Positions 59,378 through 64,000 of a DNA stretch of 64,000 nt are shown here, one piece after another (positions within the stretch are counted from its first letter, which is position 1; the number at the start of each line of letters is the position of its first letter). Origin of the DNA: Zoogloea sp. (GTDB taxonomy: Bacteria; Pseudomonadota; Gammaproteobacteria; Burkholderiales; Rhodocyclaceae); NCBI RefSeq assembly GCF_028689785.1, contig NZ_JAQVCN010000019.1, forward strand, positions 1 to 64,000. Direction: 5' to 3'. Under the pieces are notes generated by a model. It had not been told where the DNA came from, did not search any database, and worked only from the letters and a program-made list of their open reading frames with translations. Both the position numbers and the translations under genes were made by a program.

Positions 59378-59453
59378 TGTGGGGCAGCTTTTGCGGGGAT
59401 TGCCGCCTGGCTGCTTCAGGTAAAGTCACTCCGTTTATGGCTGAAGGTTGAGT

Positions 59454-60224
59454 GTGAGCAAAGGCAGGGCTAGCTGGCGGATGGCGATGGCGTCCCATGT
59501 TGGGCAGGTGCGCTTGCGCAATGAGGACTGCGTCGCCTGTGACGAGTCACGGGGCTTAGCCGTTCTGGCCGATGGTATGGGTGGTCATGCGGGTGGCGCG
59601 GAGGCCGCCAGGATGACTGTGCTGACCTGGATGGATCGCTTGCTCGCTGTGGAAATGGGGACGCTGGTCGAGGATGATCTGCGCCATGCCGCCCATCTCG
59701 CCAATCGCGCCGTTTTCATGGCAGCCCGTCGTGACCCTGGTTTACGGGGCATGGGCAGCACGCTCGTGGCGGCCTGTTTTCGGGCCGACGGGGTGTTGCT
59801 GATAGCCAATGTCGGTGATTCGCGTCTCTATCGCCTGCGTGGAGACACGCTTGAATGTCTCACCCGGGATCACAGTGTATTGCGGGCGCAGTGCGACGCG
59901 GGCATGATTGGGTCCGCATCCGAGGGGCCTCCGGCGCTGCGTGGCCTGCTGACCCGGGCGATCGGCGTGGAGGCGGACGTTGTTCCGGACGTAGGTGCGT
60001 TTGACGTCGAACCCCATGATCATTACCTCCTGTGCTCTGATGGCCTGACCGACATGGTGCCCGATCTGGATATCGCCGAAATCCTGGCAACGCTTGGCGC
60101 CAGTCCTCAGGTGGCAGCAGAGCACTTGGTCGATCTGGCGAATGATCGGGGTGGGATGGATAATGTGTCGGTGATCGTGGTGTCATCTTGTGCCTCCGTG
60201 CGGCTTGGCACGGAGCTCGGTTAA
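59454..60224 (+). CDS. PP2C-family serine/threonine protein phosphatase
   Basis: A 256-aa cytoplasmic metal-dependent phosphatase. Motifs in order are VRLRNEDCVACDESRGLAVL, ADGMGGHAGGAEAARMT, GLRGMGSTLVAACFRADGVL, IANVGDSRLYRLRGDTLECL, TRDHSVLRAQCDAG, LCSDGLTDMVPDLDIAEIL and DNVSVIVV. All metal-binding aspartates appear present. The GTG at 59454 is chosen with GAAGG 6 nt before it. It opens a cluster with an FHA protein, an MBL protein and a GAF-GspE ATPase. Its kinase partner is not seen in the window. Confidence 0.92.
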   Translation: MSKGRASWRMAMASHVGQVRLRNEDCVACDESRGLAVLADGMGGHAGGAEAARMTVLTWMDRLLAVEMGTLVEDDLRHAAHLANRAVFMAARRDPGLRGMGSTLVAACFRADGVLLIANVGDSRLYRLRGDTLECLTRDHSVLRAQCDAGMIGSASEGPPALRGLLTRAIGVEADVVPDVGAFDVEPHDHYLLCSDGLTDMVPDLDIAEILATLGASPQVAAEHLVDLANDRGGMDNVSVIVVSSCASVRLGTELG

Positions 60225-60248
60225 GGCTGGTTTCGGATAGGAAAAGCA

Positions 60249-60929
60249 ATGCCCAGGTTGATTTTGAGCATGGATGGTCTGGTGTTGAAGGAAATGCCTC
60301 TCGAGAAGGAGCGCACGACCATCGGCCGCAAGCCTCACAACGATATTCAGATCGATAATCTGGCCATCAGCGGTGAGCATGCGGCGATCGTGACCATCCA
60401 GAACGACGCCTTTCTGGAGGATCTGAACAGCACCAACGGTACATACGTGAACGGCCAGCCAGTCAAGAAGCACGTTCTCCAGAATAACGACGTGGTTGAA
60501 CTGGGCAAATATCGCCTTAAGTTTCTCACTGAGCACAGTGCGGGGGCGTCTGAACAGGATGAGGCTATGGCCTTCGGTTCTGCCGTGGCTGTCGAGTCGT
60601 CCACCGCCAGCGCCGCAGCTCAGTCTGCCGATCCTGTGGTGGCGCCGGTCAGCAACGTCGTTGGCATGATCCAGATCCTCAGTGGAACCCACGCGGGCCG
60701 GACGCTGGAGTTGTCCAAATCCTTGACCACGCTGGGCAAGCCGGGTACCCAGGTAGCGGTGATCACCCGCCGTCCCCACGGCTATTTCATTACCCATGTG
60801 GAAGGCACTGTCTTTCCCGTCGTCAATGGCCATTCCCTCGATGCCCAGGCCCATCGCCTCAATGATCATGACATAATCGAGATCGCCGGCGTCAAGATGG
60901 AGTTTTTCTCCCAGACAGCCCAGCAATAG
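60249..60929 (+). CDS. FHA domain protein
   Basis: A 226-aa soluble protein. The N-terminal FHA fold (about residues 20-95) has KERTTIGRKPHNDIQIDNLA, ISGEHAAIVTI, and DLNSTNGTYVNGQPVKKHV, with the conserved Arg and SxxH for phosphothreonine binding. The C-terminal half (MIQILSGTHAGRTLELSKSL, TTLGKPGTQVAVI) looks like a second, degenerate FHA-like domain. A Ser/Ala-rich linker joins them. It is 24 bp after the PP2C gene and is likely to read out phosphorylation controlled by that phosphatase. Confidence 0.9.
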   Translation: MPRLILSMDGLVLKEMPLEKERTTIGRKPHNDIQIDNLAISGEHAAIVTIQNDAFLEDLNSTNGTYVNGQPVKKHVLQNNDVVELGKYRLKFLTEHSAGASEQDEAMAFGSAVAVESSTASAAAQSADPVVAPVSNVVGMIQILSGTHAGRTLELSKSLTTLGKPGTQVAVITRRPHGYFITHVEGTVFPVVNGHSLDAQAHRLNDHDIIEIAGVKMEFFSQTAQQ

Positions 60930-61080
60930 TGGAGATTGCGGGGCCGCGTTACCGGAACGTGATATTTCTGACGCCAAATGTCTCCGTCGGATCGTATTCT
61001 GTTGCACTTGCGTTGGATTTCATTTCGGTGTCTGGGCATGCCGTCCGGTTGCCCCTCTTGCGGAATTTCATGGGTACAAG

Positions 61081-61851
61081 ATGAAGGTGCGGGTTCTGGG
61101 GTGCAGCGGCGGTATCGGAGGGCGCGACCAGCGCACCACGGCGCTGCTGGTCGATCATGACATCCTGATCGATGCAGGCACCGGGGTGGGTGACCTGGAG
61201 TACGACGAACTCCTCAGGATTGATCATGTCTTCGTCACCCATGCGCACCTGGATCACATCGCGATGATCCCCTTGCTGGTGGACACCGTAGGGGAGGCGC
61301 GATCCATGCCCATTGTCGTGCATGGCTCCCCGGAGACCCTGCGTATCCTGCGTTCCCACATTTTCAACTGGTTGGTGTGGCCGGATTTTTCATCCATCCC
61401 TGATCGTCACAACCCCTTCCTGCGTTTCCAGGAAATGCGGGTGGATGAAACGGCAAAGCTCGGTGGCGGGCGACAGATCAAGGCTCTGCCTGCGCTGCAC
61501 ACCGTTCCGGCGGTGGCCTATCAAGTGTCCGGTGAAGGAGGCAGCTTGGTGTTCTCGGGTGATACGACCTACTCGGAGCCGCTGATTGCTGCCATCAACG
61601 ACATTCCCGATCTGCGTTATCTGCTGGTCGAAACTGCATTTCCCGATGCGCTCCATGATCTGGCGCTGGCCTCGCGGCACCTCTGCCCAAGCCTGCTGGC
61701 GGTTTTTCTCGAGCGGATCAAATCGAATCCGGAGGTGTGGATCACCCACCTCAAGCCCAGTCGGGCGCAAACAACCCTGGATGAGATCCTCAGTTACTGT
61801 GGCCGTTTCTCACCTCGGGCGCTGTACAACGGGCTTGAACTGGCCCTCTGA
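61081..61851 (+). CDS. MBL-fold protein, class II cyclic-nucleotide phosphodiesterase-like
   Basis: A 256-aa metallo-beta-lactamase fold protein. It begins MKVRVLGCSGGIGGRDQRTT, carries the zinc motif VFVTHAHLDHIAMIPLLVD, then LVFSGDTTYSEPLIAAI and LLVETAFPDALHDLALASRH, and ends with ITHLKPSRAQTTLDEIL. The architecture is that of class II 3',5'-cyclic-nucleotide phosphodiesterases (PdsA family). cAMP or another cyclic nucleotide could be the substrate. The 151-bp gap before it (60930-61080) has no clear gene. It sits between the FHA gene and the GspE-like gene. Confidence 0.82.
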   Translation: MKVRVLGCSGGIGGRDQRTTALLVDHDILIDAGTGVGDLEYDELLRIDHVFVTHAHLDHIAMIPLLVDTVGEARSMPIVVHGSPETLRILRSHIFNWLVWPDFSSIPDRHNPFLRFQEMRVDETAKLGGGRQIKALPALHTVPAVAYQVSGEGGSLVFSGDTTYSEPLIAAINDIPDLRYLLVETAFPDALHDLALASRHLCPSLLAVFLERIKSNPEVWITHLKPSRAQTTLDEILSYCGRFSPRALYNGLELAL

Positions 61852-61953
61852 GCCCAGAACCTGGCGTAGGGAACGGGAAGCCCGCCCGGGAGTCTTTTTC
61901 AGGTCTCCTGCCCCGCAATGGTCGGGGCCCATTTTTCCGGAACTGACCCAAGC

Positions 61954-64000
61954 ATGAGCAGCATTCATAAGGGTGGTGTGAGTGATGTCGCCAGCCGTCT
62001 GGCCTTTTTCAAGGGGCTGCAGACGGTTACCAACCGCATCCATGCCACCGAGAATATCGACGAGATCATTTTCGAACTGTCAGCTGACATCTGCTCGCTG
62101 TTCGCAGCAGATCGTCTGACGATCTATGTGGTTGACGAGAGCAAGACCACCATCTCGTCCAGAGTGAAAACCGGGTTGCACAGCATTCGTACCATTCGCC
62201 TGCCGATCGCCGAGAACAGTGTGGCGGGTTATGTTGCGCTGACCGGACAGATGCTCAACATCCATGACGCCTACGATGAGCATGAGCTCAAGGCCATCTC
62301 GATGCGCATGGAGTTTCGCCGGGAGGTTGACGAGCGTACAGGTTATCGCTGCCATCAAATGCTCGTTGCGCCCATTGCCAGTGCGGAGACGGGCGATGTG
62401 CTGGGGGTCATCCAGCTCATCAATACCCGCAGCGGAGAGATCTTCTCGGCCATCGCCGAGGAGGGCATTCAGGGCCTCGGGCAGACGCTTGCGGTGGCTT
62501 TTGCGCACCGCCGCCATGCATTGGTGCAGCCGAAGTCCAAGTATGAAGGCCTGGTCAATGATGCCAAACTTACCAGTGCCGAGCTTGAGGCCGCCACCAG
62601 CCAGGCTCGGGAGCTGGGCGTCTCCGTCGAGCAGTTGCTGCTCGACGATTACAAGCTCAAACCAGTGGATATCGGTAGCGCCATCTCACGTTTTTTTGGC
62701 GTTCCCTACGAGCCTTTCCGGCCAGATCGGGTCAAGCCGCTGGATCTGCTCAGAAACCTGAAGAAAGACTATGTGCAGCAGGCCCAGTGGCTCCCCCTTG
62801 AGGAGAATCCAGATGGGCTGCTGACCCTGGTGACCGATCCCGAGCAGGCGATCGCGTCCCGCGTTGTCCAGAACGTGTTCCCGAAAGCCACGCCGGTGTT
62901 CTGTGTCACCACTCAGGTGGAGTTCATGCAGACCGTCGCCCAGTTTTTCGGGGGCGGCACTAGTGATGATGCATCGGTATCTGATCTCCTCTCGGACATG
63001 CATGACGATGATGGAGATGGCAATCCGATCGCCGAGGATGTCTCCGCTGCGGCCGACAACGAGCTTGTCAAATTGGTGAATCGCATCATCATCGATGCCC
63101 ATCGGCAGGGGGCCTCCGACATCCACATCGAGCCGCGCCCGGGTAAGGAGAAGACGCAGATCCGCTTTCGTCGTGATGGCTCGCTGGTTCCCTACATCGA
63201 AGTTCCGTCCAGCTATCGCAGCCCTATTGTCACGCGCATCAAGATCATGTGCGATCTGGACATCTCCGAGCGGCGCAAGCCCCAGGACGGCAAGATCAAG
63301 TTCCGTCGTTTCGGGCCCCTCGACATCGAACTGCGTGTAGCCACGGTGCCGACCACGGGTGGGATGGAAGATGTGGTCATGCGTCTGCTGGCCAACAGTG
63401 AGCCACTACCCCTCGACAAGCTTGGTCTGCTGGAGAGCAACTACGAGCGGCTCCAGCAGACCATCGCCAAGCCCTACGGGATCTTCTTCGTCTGCGGCCC
63501 TACCGGTTCGGGCAAGACGACCACGCTGCATTCCATCCTCGGCCACATCAACACCCCGGAGACCAAGATCTGGACCGCGGAGGATCCGGTGGAAATCACC
63601 CAGAAGGGGCTGCGCCAGGTGCAGGTCAATCGCAAGGCCGGCCTGGATTTTCCGACGGTGATGCGTTCCTTTCTGCGCGCCGACCCCGACGTCATCATGG
63701 TGGGTGAAATGCGGGACAAGGAAACCGTGTCGATCGGTCTTGAGGCTTCCCTCACCGGGCACCTTGTGTTCAGCACCCTGCACACCAATAGCGCGCCGGA
63801 ATCCATCGTGCGCCTGCTCGACATGGGTATGGACCCCTTCAATTTTGCTGACGCCCTGCTCGGCATCCTTGCCCAGCGGCTCGCCAAGCGTCTGTGCGGA
63901 AAATGCAAGAAGGCTTACCATCCTGGTGAGGATGAGATCCGGCATATGCTAGACGAGTACTGTGAGGATCTTCGTCAAACCCCTGCTTTCGTGGAGGACG
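61954..64000 (+). CDS. GAF domain-containing GspE/PilB-family secretion ATPase, C-terminus off the edge
   Basis: The frame is open from the ATG at 61954 to the end of the window (682 codons). Residues about 30-185 form a GAF domain (ENIDEIIFELSADICSLFAA, SVAGYVALTGQMLNIHDAYD). A T2SSE_N/MshEN-like segment follows (LLLDDYKLKPVDIGSAISRF). The ATPase shows SDIHIEPRPGKEKTQIRFRR, Walker A GPTGSGKT at 515-522, TAEDPVEITQKGLRQVQVNR, Walker B LRADPDVIMVGEMRDKETV (about 574) and HLVFSTLHTNSAPESIVRLL. The zinc CxxC (LCGKCKKAY) has begun. A GAF domain on such an ATPase implies small-molecule control. No pilus genes lie upstream. Confidence 0.9.
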   Translation, partial: MSSIHKGGVSDVASRLAFFKGLQTVTNRIHATENIDEIIFELSADICSLFAADRLTIYVVDESKTTISSRVKTGLHSIRTIRLPIAENSVAGYVALTGQMLNIHDAYDEHELKAISMRMEFRREVDERTGYRCHQMLVAPIASAETGDVLGVIQLINTRSGEIFSAIAEEGIQGLGQTLAVAFAHRRHALVQPKSKYEGLVNDAKLTSAELEAATSQARELGVSVEQLLLDDYKLKPVDIGSAISRFFGVPYEPFRPDRVKPLDLLRNLKKDYVQQAQWLPLEENPDGLLTLVTDPEQAIASRVVQNVFPKATPVFCVTTQVEFMQTVAQFFGGGTSDDASVSDLLSDMHDDDGDGNPIAEDVSAAADNELVKLVNRIIIDAHRQGASDIHIEPRPGKEKTQIRFRRDGSLVPYIEVPSSYRSPIVTRIKIMCDLDISERRKPQDGKIKFRRFGPLDIELRVATVPTTGGMEDVVMRLLANSEPLPLDKLGLLESNYERLQQTIAKPYGIFFVCGPTGSGKTTTLHSILGHINTPETKIWTAEDPVEITQKGLRQVQVNRKAGLDFPTVMRSFLRADPDVIMVGEMRDKETVSIGLEASLTGHLVFSTLHTNSAPESIVRLLDMGMDPFNFADALLGILAQRLAKRLCGKCKKAYHPGEDEIRHMLDEYCEDLRQTPAFVED

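Noticed and set aside
60978-61160. Small 60-codon ORF before the MBL phosphodiesterase gene
   Set aside because: It overlaps the MBL start in another frame and shows no conserved pattern; the run of Cys residues looks incidental.

Overview
The window is GC-rich bacterial DNA, gene-dense, with no rRNA, phage, IS element or CRISPR array seen. Gene content points to a betaproteobacterium, most likely of the order Rhodocyclales (Thauera/Azoarcus/Zoogloea-like). The reasons are a phasin and 3-hydroxybutyryl-CoA dehydrogenase (polyhydroxybutyrate metabolism), LptA/LptC/KdsD, FimV, a catechol meta-cleavage operon, and a PP2C-FHA-MBL-GAF/GspE cluster. The taxonomic call is inference from gene content only.

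Layout. 0-9.5 kb: start of glmU, pgi, a beta-CASP ribonuclease-like protein, phasin, lptA-lptC-kdsD, a Kef-type antiporter and an orphan pilin-like gene. 9.5-24.3 kb: mostly housekeeping. It holds an unknown gene next to nadC, an FMN glutamate-synthase-like protein, an EF-hand protein, an S9 peptidase with a Fur-box-like site, miaA, a TraB/GumN protein, an amidase, an EI24/CysZ-like protein, a CinA-N-like protein, a terC gene behind a yybP-ykoY (Mn2+) riboswitch, and a DMT transporter behind a likely attenuator.

24.7-34.5 kb is the main accessory block, a meta-cleavage operon. It encodes a 2-hydroxymuconic semialdehyde dehydrogenase, a single-chain fusion of 2-oxopent-4-enoate hydratase and 4-oxalocrotonate decarboxylase, 4-oxalocrotonate tautomerase, acylating acetaldehyde dehydrogenase, 4-hydroxy-2-oxovalerate aldolase and catechol 2,3-dioxygenase. 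An SDR-like protein lacking the usual catalytic lysine, a second longer tautomerase, a quinone reductase and an HpaI-type aldolase follow. Together these would take catechol through the oxalocrotonate branch to pyruvate and acetyl-CoA. No hydrolase (dmpD) and no ring-activating oxygenase are present.

34.6-41.1 kb: an RND tripartite efflux operon, divergent from its TetR regulator across a perfect palindrome. 41.1-49.6 kb: a hybrid histidine kinase coupled to an orphan TRAP solute-binding protein, hbd, initiator tRNA-Met, a luciferase-like oxidoreductase, an HD-GYP protein, a YeeE/DUF6691 sulfur-transport pair and an Epd/GAPDH-like gene. 49.6-56.9 kb: a decayed fadH tail, an MFS/LysR pair, a DegS-like protease, a Nif3-family protein, a short FimV and a DUF2889 protein. 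57.0-64.0 kb: sucCD with a long 5' leader, then PP2C phosphatase, FHA protein, MBL phosphodiesterase-like protein and a GAF-GspE ATPase that runs off the end.

Two families of intergenic palindromes are scattered through the window. One is a roughly 90-bp element with ends that are both inverted and self-palindromic (core GGTCGAAT..ATTCGACC). The other is a REP-like GGGGCGACTTCAGTCGCC. The most notable items are the hydratase-decarboxylase fusion, the 90-bp element family, the signalling-type secretion ATPase cluster, the attenuator-like leader of the DMT transporter and the SBP/kinase pair without a transporter.
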